Below, piece by piece: positions 30,243 through 40,291 of a stretch of DNA of 43,413 bases. This stretch comes from Clostridia bacterium (lineage in GTDB: Bacteria; Bacillota; Clostridia; Oscillospirales; CAG-272), in the NCBI GenBank assembly GCA_017468385.1, contig JAFUIQ010000049.1, positions 1 through 43,413 on the forward strand, given 5' to 3'. The first letter of the stretch is position 1. The number at the start of each line of letters is the position of its first letter. Under the pieces are notes generated by a model that had not been told where the DNA came from, did not search any database, and worked only from the letters and a program-made list of their open reading frames with translations. The position numbers and the translations under genes are program-made.

Positions 30243-33200
30243 TCAGAACAAGGTTAGCTGATTGGTGGCGGTGAGGCCTTTCAGGACGCCATTGCGCTCC
30301 AGAATTTCCACGACCGTCTTGGATATACCCGCCTCCCGTTTCAGCGCCTCAATGGAGTAGATCTCCTTCTCGTCGCGGCAGCGCATGATGTTATCCGCCG
30401 CGGTCTCGCCCAAGCCCGGCAGGGAGCCGAAGGGCAAGCGGATCTTTCCGTTTTCCGGCACAAATTTGCGGGCGTGGGATTTCTGCAGATCCACGGGAAG
30501 GAAGGAGAATCCCCGCTGATAATACTCATTGACCAGCATCAGGGCGTTGTAGATTTCCACATCCTTCTGGAGCAGTTCGTTCTTCCGCTTTTTCAGATCC
30601 ATCATGGTATCGTACACGTATTTCTTGCCGCGCATGACGATCTCGGAATCGAATCCGCCGGGTGCGGCAGAGAAATAGCCGGCGTAGAACTCCACGGGAT
30701 AGTAGACCTTATACCACATGAGCCGCAAGGCATCGATGGCGTAGGCCGCCGCGTGGGCCTTGGGGAACATGTAGCGGATCTTCTGAAGCGAATCGATATA
30801 CCACTGGGGCACGCCCTGCTCTACCATGGTGGACATCATATCCTCGGGGATCTTGGATCCCTTTTTGTTTTTGCGGACGAACTCCATGATTTTGAAGGCT
30901 TTGCCTTTTTCGACACCGTATTTCTGGATCAGCGTCAGCATGATGTCGTCACGGCACCCGATTACCTGGGAGACGGTGCAAACGCCGTCCCGGATCAGAT
31001 CCTGGGCATTGCCCACCCACATTCCCGTTCCGTGGGTCAGCCCCTCAATCTGCAAAAGATCCGCGAAATTCTTGGGCTGTGCCTCCATGAGAATATCGCG
31101 GCTCAGCTTGGTGCCCATCTCGGGCAAGCCGAGGGTGGATGTCTTGGAATCGATCTGCTCCGGGGACACGCCGATAGGCTCCGTGGAAGTGAATCCCTGA
31201 TAGGTGATGGGATCCGTCAGGGGCACATCCAGGATATTGATGCCGGAGAACTCCTCCATCCGCTTGTACTTGGTGGGAATATCGTGTCCGAGGATATCCA
31301 GCTTGAGGATGGTATCATGTAGATATGTAAAGGCGAAATGAGTGGTAATGATATCAGAATCTGCCTTGTCCGCGGGATGCTGGATGGGGGTAAAGTCGTA
31401 GATATCGTACTCCTGGGGCACGACGATGATGCCGCCGGGGTGCTGACCCGTGGTACGCTTGGTGCCAAGGCATCCGTTGATCAAACGTTCCATCTCCGCC
31501 CGATTGACGGAGATGCCCTTATCCTCCAGGAAGTGAGCCGTATAGCCGAAGGCGGTCTTATCCGCCAGGGTACCGATGGTGCCGGCCTTGAAGGCCTTTC
31601 CCGCACCGAACAGCACTTCCGTGAACTTATGGGCATCCGCCTGCACGTCGCCGGAGAAGTTCAGATCGATATCCGGCGTTTTATCGCCGTAGAAGCCGAG
31701 GAAGGTCTCAAAGGGGATATCGTGGCCGTCCCGGACCATATCCGTGCCGCACGCGGGGCAATCCTTCGGCGGCAGATCGAATCCGGAGCCTACGGAGCCG
31801 TCCTCCACGAATTCCGTATGGCGGCAATGGGGACAGCGGTAGTGGGGCGGCAGGGGATTGACTCGGGTGATTCCCGCCATGGTGGCGGCGAAGGAAGATC
31901 CCACAGAGCCGCGGGAGCCCACCTGATAGCCCTTGGATTCGCTGTTTTCCACCAGCTTGCGGGCAATGATGTACATGATGGCGAATCCGTTTTTGATGAT
32001 GGAATCCAACTCACGGGACAGCCGGGCAGAGACCTGCTCCGGCAGGGGATCGCCGTAGAGGGATTTCGCCAGTTCCCAGCACTTACTCGTCAACTCTTCC
32101 TCCGCGCCGTCGATGTGGGGCGGGTAGTTTCCCTCGGGGATGGGGCGGACCTTCTCGATCATATCGGAAATCTTTTTAGGATTCTCGATGACGATTTCCC
32201 GGGCGGTTTCGGGATCCAGATAATCAAACTCAGCAAGCATTTCCTCCGTGGTGCGGAAATACAACTCCGTGATCTTATCCGCGTCGGAGAACTTCATACC
32301 GGAGAGGATGATGCGTCGGAAAATCTCGTCCTCCGGATCCAGATAGTGAGCATCGCAGGTAGCCACCACCGGCTTGCCCAACTTTTTGCCCAGCTCGATG
32401 ATTTTGCGGTTCAGATCCTGCAGCGCGGCGTCGTCCGTCACCTTTCCCTGCTCCACCAGGAAGCGGTTGTTGGAAATAGGCTGTACCTCCAGGTAATCGT
32501 AGAAGGAGGCGATCTCCTCCAACTCATTCTGGGGTTTGCCCTCCAGGACCGCAGTGAACAGCTCTCCCGCCTCGCAGGCGGAGCCGATGATGAGTCCCTC
32601 TCTCAGCTCCATCAGGCGGGTTTTGGGGATGCGGGGATTGCGTCGGTAGTATTTGAGGAAGGAATCGGATACCAGACGGTACAGATTCTTCAGTCCGACA
32701 GAGTTCTTCACCAGAATGATCTGGTGGTATGTTTTCAGCTTCAAGGGATCGGAGCGGCTGCTCATGGCGGTGTTCAAGGCATCCATGGTACGGATGCCCT
32801 CATCCGCCAGCTTGTCCACCATTTTCTGATAGATCATGGCCAGCATTTCCGCGTCGTCCGACGCACGGTGATGATTGAATTCGCCCAGTTTGAAATAGGC
32901 AGCCAGGGTGTCCAGTTTGTGCTTATTCAGTTCCGGATTCACATAGCGGGACATGGCCACCGTGTCCAGATAGCCGTTGGTAAAGGGGATCCCCTGATCC
33001 TCGGCGGCTTTGCGGATGAAGCTGATATCAAATCCCGCGTTGTGGGCCACCAGCATCCGATCGCCCACGAAGGCCAGAAATTCCGGCAGAACTTCCTCGA
33101 TAGGACGTTCATTTTTCACCATTTCGTCGGTGATGCCGGTCAGACGGACAATCTCCTCCGGGATCTCCACCCCGGGATTGACCAGCGAATTGTATACTTC

Positions 33201-34670
33201 CAGTACCTTTCCGCCCTTGGCGCGGACAGCACCGATTTCGGTGATCTTGCAGGTCTGGGGAGACAGGCCGGTGGTCTCGATATCGAACACCACCACTTCC
33301 TCCTGCAGATCGGACACGCCCTTGCCGTACACCGCACGGGCGGTATCGTCCACAAAATAGGCCTCCACGCCATAGATGACCTTCATGCCCAGCTTTTCCG
33401 CTTTGAGCATGGCGGTGGGGAATGCCTGCAGATTGCCGTGATCCGTGATCGCCACGGCTTCGTGTCCCCAACGATGGGCGGTTTCCACCACTTCCTCCGG
33501 CTTGGCCGTGGCATCCATGGCAGACTGGCAGGTATGCAGATGCAACTCGATCCGTTTCTCGGAGGCGTTGTCCTCCCGCTTGATCTGCTTGACCTTCTGC
33601 ACATCGGCATACTGCAGATAGATCTCACCGTCGAACTTGTCCACCTTCACGTCCCCGCGGACAGCGATGGCGGATCCGGTTTTGAAGATGCCGAACAGTT
33701 CGTCCTGTGCATCCTCGGTGATTTGCGTTTTGATAAAAATCGACGAATCCCGGTCGGTCAGACCGATGTTGACCGCCAATTTGCTGCTGTTCCGGATCTC
33801 CTTGGTGGTAGAGCCGAACACAGTACCGAGGACGGTAATGCTTTTATCGGTAGCCTTGAGGGAGCGGATCGGCACGGGATTTTCCACCACAAAGCCGTCG
33901 CCCACCAACACCTCGGGCGCAGACACGTCGAACTTCATGCGGCCGCTCCGGATGACGCCCTCGCCAATAACGGCGGATTCCGCACTTCCCTCAAAGAGGG
34001 AGTTTACACGGGTGAGATTGGGCTTGTCCACCGATGCATTTCCATCGGCGGGAGCGGCGGCTTCTGCCGCACGGGCCGCAGCTACGGCGGCCTGGCGGGC
34101 GGGAATCTGGGCGGCTTCTTCCCGAAGCCACGCTTCCCTGGCCGCTTCGTAATCCTTATAATGATCGGCGTAATCGGCGGCCTGCACGATCTTTACCGTG
34201 CGCTCCACGCCGAACTCACTGCGGATGATGCCTGTCAGGATCTCGCCGGTTTTGGCCAGATCCAGCAGATTGATCCCGCCCTGCAGAAAGGGAATGCGGA
34301 TCTCGATGGTATCGCCGTTTTCCACGATTTCATACCGGTCAAAAAAGCCGTTGACCACACTGCCGATGCGCTTGGCCTCGCACAGCACCTCATCCATATA
34401 CGATGTGGTAAACAACTCAGAGGGATAATGGGGAAAGAGGCGAATGGAATTCTGGCCGTAGAACTCCGTCAGCGCCGCCTCCGTTTCATACAGAACGGCT
34501 TTGCGGAACAGTTTGGGAAGAGTGAAGTTGACCTCCACCATCTTGAGTTCCTGGGCGGCGCGGATACGCACATTTTCCGCCAAGGCAAACAACTCACGCT
34601 GTGCCCGGGACACGGGCATATAGCGTGAGAAGTATTCACCAAGTGTTCTTTTTTTCTTTTCTACAGCCAT
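30243..34670 (-). CDS. polC: DNA polymerase III alpha subunit, PolC type
   Basis: The replicative polymerase of low-GC Gram-positives, 1475 residues (B. subtilis PolC 1437). Order: N-terminal domain (1-~180), an Ala-rich linker (~190-215), OB fold (~275-370), PHP domain starting ELHLHT near 375 and interrupted by the DEDD proofreading exonuclease (VFDIETTG near 461; VAHNAGFDISF), zinc-binding CPHC and CPAC pairs near 945 and 972, then catalytic palm PDIDLNF near 997, fingers and a C-terminal helix-hairpin-helix region (LPGLGETAADNIM). The start overlaps the ispG stop by 1 bp (TAATG). It is the last gene of the pyrH-to-polC operon. Confidence 0.97.
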   Translation of the reverse strand: MAVEKKKRTLGEYFSRYMPVSRAQRELFALAENVRIRAAQELKMVEVNFTLPKLFRKAVLYETEAALTEFYGQNSIRLFPHYPSELFTTSYMDEVLCEAKRIGSVVNGFFDRYEIVENGDTIEIRIPFLQGGINLLDLAKTGEILTGIIRSEFGVERTVKIVQAADYADHYKDYEAAREAWLREEAAQIPARQAAVAAARAAEAAAPADGNASVDKPNLTRVNSLFEGSAESAVIGEGVIRSGRMKFDVSAPEVLVGDGFVVENPVPIRSLKATDKSITVLGTVFGSTTKEIRNSSKLAVNIGLTDRDSSIFIKTQITEDAQDELFGIFKTGSAIAVRGDVKVDKFDGEIYLQYADVQKVKQIKREDNASEKRIELHLHTCQSAMDATAKPEEVVETAHRWGHEAVAITDHGNLQAFPTAMLKAEKLGMKVIYGVEAYFVDDTARAVYGKGVSDLQEEVVVFDIETTGLSPQTCKITEIGAVRAKGGKVLEVYNSLVNPGVEIPEEIVRLTGITDEMVKNERPIEEVLPEFLAFVGDRMLVAHNAGFDISFIRKAAEDQGIPFTNGYLDTVAMSRYVNPELNKHKLDTLAAYFKLGEFNHHRASDDAEMLAMIYQKMVDKLADEGIRTMDALNTAMSSRSDPLKLKTYHQIILVKNSVGLKNLYRLVSDSFLKYYRRNPRIPKTRLMELREGLIIGSACEAGELFTAVLEGKPQNELEEIASFYDYLEVQPISNNRFLVEQGKVTDDAALQDLNRKIIELGKKLGKPVVATCDAHYLDPEDEIFRRIILSGMKFSDADKITELYFRTTEEMLAEFDYLDPETAREIVIENPKKISDMIEKVRPIPEGNYPPHIDGAEEELTSKCWELAKSLYGDPLPEQVSARLSRELDSIIKNGFAIMYIIARKLVENSESKGYQVGSRGSVGSSFAATMAGITRVNPLPPHYRCPHCRHTEFVEDGSVGSGFDLPPKDCPACGTDMVRDGHDIPFETFLGFYGDKTPDIDLNFSGDVQADAHKFTEVLFGAGKAFKAGTIGTLADKTAFGYTAHFLEDKGISVNRAEMERLINGCLGTKRTTGQHPGGIIVVPQEYDIYDFTPIQHPADKADSDIITTHFAFTYLHDTILKLDILGHDIPTKYKRMEEFSGINILDVPLTDPITYQGFTSTEPIGVSPEQIDSKTSTLGLPEMGTKLSRDILMEAQPKNFADLLQIEGLTHGTGMWVGNAQDLIRDGVCTVSQVIGCRDDIMLTLIQKYGVEKGKAFKIMEFVRKNKKGSKIPEDMMSTMVEQGVPQWYIDSLQKIRYMFPKAHAAAYAIDALRLMWYKVYYPVEFYAGYFSAAPGGFDSEIVMRGKKYVYDTMMDLKKRKNELLQKDVEIYNALMLVNEYYQRGFSFLPVDLQKSHARKFVPENGKIRLPFGSLPGLGETAADNIMRCRDEKEIYSIEALKREAGISKTVVEILERNGVLKGLTATNQLTLF

Positions 34671-35761
34671 TATGTATTCTCCGATGCGGCAGCAAGAAAT
34701 TGATGGGTTTCCTGGAGAAGGCGTTCAACAATCTGATCTTCTTCCACACGGCACACCGTCTCACCGCGGCGGAACAGAACGGCAAATCCGTCCCCGCCGG
34801 CGATGCCGAAATCCGCATCCCGCGCTTCGCCCGGGCCGTTGACCACGCATCCCATGACGGCAACTTTGACGGTCTTTCCTTTGGTATCGATGGTCTGTGC
34901 CGCTTCCTTGAAACGGGCGGCCAGGCCGATCAGATCGATTTTAGTCCGGCCGCAGGTGGGACAGGAGATGACCTCCACCCCGCCCCGGGTATCCAGACCG
35001 AAGATGCGAAGCAGTTCCCTGCCTGCACGGACTTCCTCCACCACGTCGGCAGTGAGGGACACGCGCAAGGTATCACCGATACCGTCCGCCAACAGAGCGC
35101 CGATACCGGCGGCGTTTTTGATGAGGCCGGTGTAGGAATCCCCTGCCTCCGTCACGCCCAGATGCAAGGGATAGGAGCATCCCTGTGCCGCCAGGCGGTA
35201 CACTTCCACAGAATCCTGCACGGAGGAGGTTTTCAGGGACAAAACGATATCGGAAAAGCCGAACTTCTCCAGCATTTCCGCCTGGGAAAAGGCGGATTCC
35301 ACCAGTGCCTGCGGCGTGGGACGGCCGTAGGCTTTCCGCAGATCGGCGGCGAGAGATCCGCCGTTGACGCCGATGCGGATGGGGATGCCGGCCGCACGGC
35401 AGGCCTCTGCCACCTCGCGGACCTTCCACTCCACCCCGATATTGCCGGGGTTGATGCGGATTTTGGACGCGCCGGCTTTCACGGAAGCCAGCGCCAATGT
35501 ATAATCAAAATGGATATCGGCTACCAGAGGGATCGTGATCCCCCGCTCCCGCAGATAGCGGAAGGCATCCGCCGATTCGGTATCCGGCACGGCCAGACGG
35601 ACGATATCGCACCCCGCCTGCACCAGCCGCTCGGTAAGAGCATAGGCCGCCGGGAAATCGTGGGCGGGCGTATTCAGCATGGACTGCACCGGGATCGGCG
35701 CACCTCCGCCGATCGGCACATCGCCTGCGCGTATGGCGCGGCTGACTCTTCTTTCTTTCAT
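34670..35761 (-). CDS. ispG: 4-hydroxy-3-methylbut-2-en-1-yl diphosphate synthase
   Basis: IspG (GcpE), 363 residues, a 4Fe-4S enzyme of the methylerythritol phosphate isoprenoid pathway that converts MEcPP to HMBPP. It opens with a TIM barrel (GGGAPIPVQSMLNTPAHD; DIVRLAVPD; LVADIHFDY; IRINPGNIG) and ends with the cluster-binding domain: CPTCGRTKIDL near residue 265 and GCVVNGPGEARDADFGIAGG near 302, which provide three Cys and one Glu. 11 bp separate it from rseP upstream, and its stop overlaps the polC start. The operon also carries dxr, so two MEP-pathway steps are co-expressed with UppS, which uses the product. Confidence 0.97.
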   Translation of the reverse strand: MKERRVSRAIRAGDVPIGGGAPIPVQSMLNTPAHDFPAAYALTERLVQAGCDIVRLAVPDTESADAFRYLRERGITIPLVADIHFDYTLALASVKAGASKIRINPGNIGVEWKVREVAEACRAAGIPIRIGVNGGSLAADLRKAYGRPTPQALVESAFSQAEMLEKFGFSDIVLSLKTSSVQDSVEVYRLAAQGCSYPLHLGVTEAGDSYTGLIKNAAGIGALLADGIGDTLRVSLTADVVEEVRAGRELLRIFGLDTRGGVEVISCPTCGRTKIDLIGLAARFKEAAQTIDTKGKTVKVAVMGCVVNGPGEARDADFGIAGGDGFAVLFRRGETVCRVEEDQIVERLLQETHQFLAAASENT

Positions 35762-35772
35762 AATTACCTCGT

Positions 35773-36801
35773 TTATCGGATCAATCCGATAATATCCTTG
35801 AACGTGATCAGCACCATGGCCAGCATAAGGACAGCCAGGCCGGCGAAGTGGATATATCCCTCAATCCGTGCGGGGATCGGCTTGCGGCGGATGCCCTCGA
35901 TCAAAAGAAACACGAGCCGTCCGCCGTCCAGCGCAGGCAGGGGCAGCAGATTCATAATGCCCAGATTCATACTGATGACCACCGCCAGATAGACCAGGCT
36001 GGACAGGCTGGTGGAGGCGGCTTCCGTCATGGCCTGGGTAACGCCCACAGGGCCGGACACGGCTTCCATGCCGTACCGTCCGCTGACCAGATCGAACAGG
36101 GATTCCCAGATCATTTTGATGGTGGAAACGGAACGGACGCAGGCGTGCTTCAGCACGGTCAAGGGCGTTTTTGCCTCCGCATAGGGAATGAAATCCACGT
36201 TGCCGAAGACAACGCCGCTATCGGTGATGGTGGGGAAAACCACATCGGAGACGGTGATCTCACTGCCGTCTCGCACAACGGTGATATCGATGGGCTCCAC
36301 GCCCTTGCGCATGATTTCGTAGAGCAGATCATTGAAGGTATACACGCGGGTGCCGTCCACCGCCGTGATCTGATCCTTCGCCTGCAGATACTGCACGCTG
36401 GTGCTGTTTTCATCAAAGGAATGGATAGTGGTGGACGGGAGAGCCTTCGCTGCAGCCACCAGGATGCCCATCACCAGAATGCCCGCCACCAGATTGACGG
36501 TGGCACCGGCGGCGGTAATGATAAACCGCTGCCACACGGGCTTTTTATTGAATGCATTGGGATCGTCGGACTCCTCATCCTCCCCGGCCATGCTGACAAA
36601 GCCGCCGAAGGGGAGCAGGCGGAGCGAATAGACGATGCCTGTTTTCTTGGATGTATGAGAAAGAATTTTCGGTCCCATACCGATGGCGAATTCGTACACG
36701 GTCACGCGGAACAGCCGGGCAAAGAGGTAGTGTCCCGCTTCGTGAATCAGAATGAGAATTCCGAAAATAAAGATCGCGAGAAGGATGTATAAAAAGGTCA
36801 T
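35773..36801 (-). CDS. rseP: RIP metalloprotease RseP (site-2 protease)
   Basis: A 342-residue intramembrane zinc protease (RasP/RseP, M50) that cuts anti-sigma factors and signal-peptide remnants within the membrane. The first helix carries HEAGH (H20, E21, H24); a single PDZ domain occupies the middle (~residues 115-200, DENSTSVQYLQAKDQITAVDG region), and the second zinc-site motif NLLPLPALDGGRL lies near 290 before the final helix. Start at 36801 is set by AAAGGTGG 9 bp upstream; the longer in-frame start at 36873 would overlap dxr. Its place between dxr and ispG is the normal Firmicutes order. Confidence 0.95.
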   Translation of the reverse strand: MTFLYILLAIFIFGILILIHEAGHYLFARLFRVTVYEFAIGMGPKILSHTSKKTGIVYSLRLLPFGGFVSMAGEDEESDDPNAFNKKPVWQRFIITAAGATVNLVAGILVMGILVAAAKALPSTTIHSFDENSTSVQYLQAKDQITAVDGTRVYTFNDLLYEIMRKGVEPIDITVVRDGSEITVSDVVFPTITDSGVVFGNVDFIPYAEAKTPLTVLKHACVRSVSTIKMIWESLFDLVSGRYGMEAVSGPVGVTQAMTEAASTSLSSLVYLAVVISMNLGIMNLLPLPALDGGRLVFLLIEGIRRKPIPARIEGYIHFAGLAVLMLAMVLITFKDIIGLIR

Positions 36802-36835
36802 GGGGAATGTCCACCTTTCTATTTTTGCGCTGCTA

Positions 36836-38065
36836 TCAGCGCGTGTATTTCTTGAGAATCTGCCGGGCCGCATCCCGGGCGGTCTGCTCTGCCGTGTAGA
36901 TATCCTCCACGCAGGCGGGCTCGTAGTCCCCGGTGCGCTCCAGCGTTTCCATCACCACGTCGGCCATGGTGGTCAGCGGGATTATTCCCTGCAAAAAGGC
37001 CTCCACGGCCTCCTCATCGGCGGCTACCAGGGCCGCGGGCACGACACCGCCGCGGCGGATGGCATCCCGGGCTGTTTCCAGCAGGGGGAATGTCTTTGTA
37101 TCGGGGGCGTGGAAGGTGAGAGATTGCAGCGCGGCGAAATCCAGCCCCGGTGCATCCACCCATGTGCGAGTAGGATAGGACGCAGCATAGCGAATGCAGG
37201 AACGCATATCCGGTGCGCCCAGCTGGGCAATAACGGTATTATCAATATACTCCACCATAGAGTGAATTATACTCTGGCGGTGGACAAGCACGTCAATCTG
37301 ATCCACGGACACGCCGAACAGGCGCACCGCTTCGATGACTTCAAATCCCTTATTCATAAGGGTGGCACAGTCGATGGTGATTTTCGGTCCCATCTTCCAG
37401 GTGGGGTGAGCCAGAGCCTGGGCGGGCGTGACTTTCTCAAGTTCATCCCGATCCATGCCGAAAAACGGGCCGCCCGAGGCGGTCAGCAAAATCCGACGGA
37501 CGATGGGAGAGCCGCTGCATCCGTTAGCCTGTACGGCACCGGAGGCTGCCAGGCACTGGAAGATGGCGCTGTGCTCGCTGTCCACGGGGATCAGTTGTCC
37601 CCCGCTCTGCTTCAGGGCGTTGTAAATCTTATCACCGGCCACGATGATGGCTTCTTTATTGGCCATGCCGATCCGGGCACCGCTTTCGGCCGCCGCCATA
37701 GCGGACGGCAGTCCTGCCAGACCGGCGATAGAATGGATGATCAGATCCGCGCCGCACTCGGCGATGCCGCGGCATACCGCCTCCTTACCGCCGTAAACAC
37801 GGACATTCTCCCCCGCCAAGGCGAGGCGAAGATCGGCGGCAGCCGCTTCGCTGTCCATGGTACAGAGCTCTGGTTTATGCAGCCGTACCTGCTCGGCCAC
37901 GGTTTTGGCATCCCGTCCGGCGGCCAGCATCACGATGCGGCATCCCATGGTACTCAAGGCATCGATGGCCTGAGTACCCACGCTGCCGGTACTGCCGAGG
38001 ATAGCCACCCGCAAGGGATTCTCCCGCGGGGAAACGAAAGGCTGTAATCCGATATTCTCTATCAT
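36836..38065 (-). CDS. dxr: 1-deoxy-D-xylulose 5-phosphate reductoisomerase
   Basis: Dxr (IspC), 409 residues, makes methylerythritol 4-phosphate from DXP with NADPH, the first committed MEP step. Visible: NADPH-binding LGSTGSVGTQAIDAL near residue 23, metal and substrate residues in PVDSEHSAIFQ, the flexible loop TASGGPFFG, and WKMGPKITIDCATLMNKGFEVIEA. The ATG overlaps the cdsA stop by 4 bp. The N-terminal ~18 residues before the first beta strand are a short extension. Cytosolic. Confidence 0.97.
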   Translation of the reverse strand: MIENIGLQPFVSPRENPLRVAILGSTGSVGTQAIDALSTMGCRIVMLAAGRDAKTVAEQVRLHKPELCTMDSEAAAADLRLALAGENVRVYGGKEAVCRGIAECGADLIIHSIAGLAGLPSAMAAAESGARIGMANKEAIIVAGDKIYNALKQSGGQLIPVDSEHSAIFQCLAASGAVQANGCSGSPIVRRILLTASGGPFFGMDRDELEKVTPAQALAHPTWKMGPKITIDCATLMNKGFEVIEAVRLFGVSVDQIDVLVHRQSIIHSMVEYIDNTVIAQLGAPDMRSCIRYAASYPTRTWVDAPGLDFAALQSLTFHAPDTKTFPLLETARDAIRRGGVVPAALVAADEEAVEAFLQGIIPLTTMADVVMETLERTGDYEPACVEDIYTAEQTARDAARQILKKYTR

Positions 38066-38901
38066 TGAAACAACTGAATTCCTTTTACAAGTTCACTTAA
38101 AATAACGACAAGCGGCACGACACCGAGCACGCTGTCAAATCGGTCCAGGATTCCGCCGTGTCCCGGCAGGATGAATCCGTAGTCCTTTATGCCATATTTG
38201 CGCTTGATATGGGACATGATCAGATCGCCGATCTGGGAAACCACGGCGATCACCGCACCGATCAAAGCAAGGGCGCCGTAACTGACGGCGGTGATCTCAC
38301 CGATGAAGGTTTTCAGAATAAATCCGTACAGCATGGCCGCCAGGGCGCAGAACACCACGCCGCCGATGGCACCCTCCACGGTTTTATTGGGGCTCACATC
38401 GGGGATCAGTTTATGCCGGCCGAAAAGCCGTCCGCAGAAATAGGCAAACACATCGGAGATCCACGGTCCGTACAGGGTGAGGATGAGGAAATACAGTCCG
38501 AAATCCCGATCCCGCAGAAGCACCAGCGCGCCAAAGGAGGCGATTATGTAGAAGACGGTGGTATAGGACGAAAATACGGCTTCCAGCCCCAATTTCCCGT
38601 GAGAAAACACGCTGATCGCAAACAGGTAGATGAGATAGCAGAACATAGCGATCATAAAGAGGAGGAGCATATCACGGGGAGCGCTGTGGTACCGCAGGGC
38701 GAACGGAAACAAGGCCGCCATCAGCAAGGCAGGCGCGGCAATGGCCGCCTTACCTCTCGTACCCACACAGCCGAGCATTTCAAACACAGCCATAAAGCTC
38801 ATAGCGGCAACAAACGCGGGCCAGGCAACGGTATGGGAAAGCAGGCACAGCGGTGCTGTCACCAATATAATAAAAATTGCTGTAATAACTCTTGTACGCA
38901 T
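38062..38901 (-). CDS. cdsA: Phosphatidate cytidylyltransferase
   Basis: Integral membrane enzyme of 279 residues that forms CDP-diacylglycerol from phosphatidate and CTP, precursor of phosphatidylglycerol and hence cardiolipin (see cls in this window). It has about eight hydrophobic segments and the family signature SHIKRKYGIKDYGFILPGHG followed by GILDRFDS near the C-terminus. It lies 33 bp after uppS, and its TGA stop overlaps the dxr start (ATGA). Confidence 0.96.
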   Translation of the reverse strand: MRTRVITAIFIILVTAPLCLLSHTVAWPAFVAAMSFMAVFEMLGCVGTRGKAAIAAPALLMAALFPFALRYHSAPRDMLLLFMIAMFCYLIYLFAISVFSHGKLGLEAVFSSYTTVFYIIASFGALVLLRDRDFGLYFLILTLYGPWISDVFAYFCGRLFGRHKLIPDVSPNKTVEGAIGGVVFCALAAMLYGFILKTFIGEITAVSYGALALIGAVIAVVSQIGDLIMSHIKRKYGIKDYGFILPGHGGILDRFDSVLGVVPLVVILSELVKGIQLFQ

Positions 38902-38934
38902 GGAATCACCTTCCGCTTTGTATTGATCGTATGG

Positions 38935-39657
38935 TCACACGCCGCCAAAGCGACGTTTCCGATGGGAAAACTCCTCGACGGCTGCACGCAGATCCGCAAA
39001 ATGGAAATCGGGCCACAGCACATCGGTGAAGTACAGCTCCGCATAGGCGGCCTGCCACAACAGGAAATTGGACAGGCGGTATTCCCCGGCAGTACGGACA
39101 ATCAGATCCGGATCGGCGCAATGGCCGGTGTACAGTGCCGCGGACAGATCCGCCTCCGTGATCTCGCCGCCCCGCTCCGCCAGTTGGCGGCAGGCGTGGA
39201 CCAACTCGGCCCGTCCGCCGTAGTTCAGGGCGATATTGAGAAGGGAGTGGTTGTCCTTGGTCAACTGCTCCAGTTCAGTACATTTGGCGGCCAGGGCCGG
39301 TTTCAAGCCGGACTTATCCCCCAAAAAGACATAGCGGATGCCGTTTTCGTCATTGGACGCCTTAGCCTCGGCGATGAACCGATCCAGCAGCTGCATGATC
39401 GCGTTGACCTCCAAGGCGGGACGCTTCCAATTTTCGGTGGAAAATGCATACACGGTAACGGCGTGAATACCGATATCGCCGCACAGGCGAACGATCGATT
39501 TCAGATTGTCCGCGCCGGCACGGTGTCCTGCCTCCCGGGGCAGATTCTGCCGGGTAGCCCAGCGGCCGTTGCCGTCCATAATGAAGGCGATGTGGCGCAG
39601 GGAGGTTTTCTCCACGGTTTCACGCAAAGCGATTATCTCTTGTTGTTCCATTATCAT
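38935..39657 (-). CDS. uppS: Isoprenyl transferase (undecaprenyl diphosphate synthase)
   Basis: A 240-residue cis-prenyltransferase that extends farnesyl diphosphate with isopentenyl diphosphate to the C55 carrier needed for peptidoglycan and wall polymers. Motifs: HIAFIMDGNGRWA near residue 22, FSTENWKRP, RTAGEYRLSNFLLWQAAYAE split with the catalytic region, and the C-terminal DVLWPDF. GGAGG lies 10 bp before ATG 39657 (a second ATG follows two codons later). About 80 bp separate it from frr. Confidence 0.96.
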   Translation of the reverse strand: MIMEQQEIIALRETVEKTSLRHIAFIMDGNGRWATRQNLPREAGHRAGADNLKSIVRLCGDIGIHAVTVYAFSTENWKRPALEVNAIMQLLDRFIAEAKASNDENGIRYVFLGDKSGLKPALAAKCTELEQLTKDNHSLLNIALNYGGRAELVHACRQLAERGGEITEADLSAALYTGHCADPDLIVRTAGEYRLSNFLLWQAAYAELYFTDVLWPDFHFADLRAAVEEFSHRKRRFGGV

Positions 39658-39736
39658 TCAAAAAGATCCTCCTATAGCAACAAACGCCCCGGCAGTGCCA
39701 AGGCGATTGCGCAGATGGGTACGATGTCCGTATCCA

Positions 39737-40291
39737 TCAGATCTCCATAATTTCCTTGTCTTTTTTCGCAGTGATCTCGTCCACCAGCTTGATGTACTTA
39801 TCCGTCAGATCCTGTACGGACTTCTCGGACTGCTTCTGCTCATCCTCGTTCATCTCGGACGCCTTCTTCATGTCCTTGCACTTGTCGTTGGCTTCGCGGC
39901 GGATGTTGCGGAGTGCTACCTTGGTATCCTCGCCCATCTTAGAGATCTGCTTCTTCAATTCCTTGCGGCGCTCCTCCGTCAGCTGGGGGAACAGCAGGCG
40001 AATCACCTTACCGTCATTGGAAGGAGTGATGCCCACATCGGATGCCAGAATGGCCTTCTCGATGGGCTTATTCAGGGAAGCATCCCAAGGAGTGATGGTC
40101 AGCGTTCTTGCATCGGAAACGTTTACGTTTGCCACGCTGCTGATGGGGGTGGGGGTTCCGTAGTAATCCACATTCACGCGGGACAATACGGCGGCGTTGG
40201 CACGGCCTACGCGGACGCTGCCCAGATTATCTTCGTAAACCTCGATCGTTTTCTTCATTTTGCTCTCATAAGCTGTGGTATCCAGTTTCAT
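39737..40291 (-). CDS. frr: Ribosome recycling factor
   Basis: RRF, 184 residues, the standard length, which with EF-G splits post-termination ribosomes. The three-helix and beta domain is seen in KMKKTIEVYEDNLGSVRVGR at the start, VDYYGTPTPISSVANV, and a C-terminal helical arm rich in Lys/Asp/Glu (DLTDKYIKLVDEITAKKDKE). The ATG overlaps the pyrH stop (ATGA). Confidence 0.97.
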   Translation of the reverse strand: MKLDTTAYESKMKKTIEVYEDNLGSVRVGRANAAVLSRVNVDYYGTPTPISSVANVNVSDARTLTITPWDASLNKPIEKAILASDVGITPSNDGKVIRLLFPQLTEERRKELKKQISKMGEDTKVALRNIRREANDKCKDMKKASEMNEDEQKQSEKSVQDLTDKYIKLVDEITAKKDKEIMEI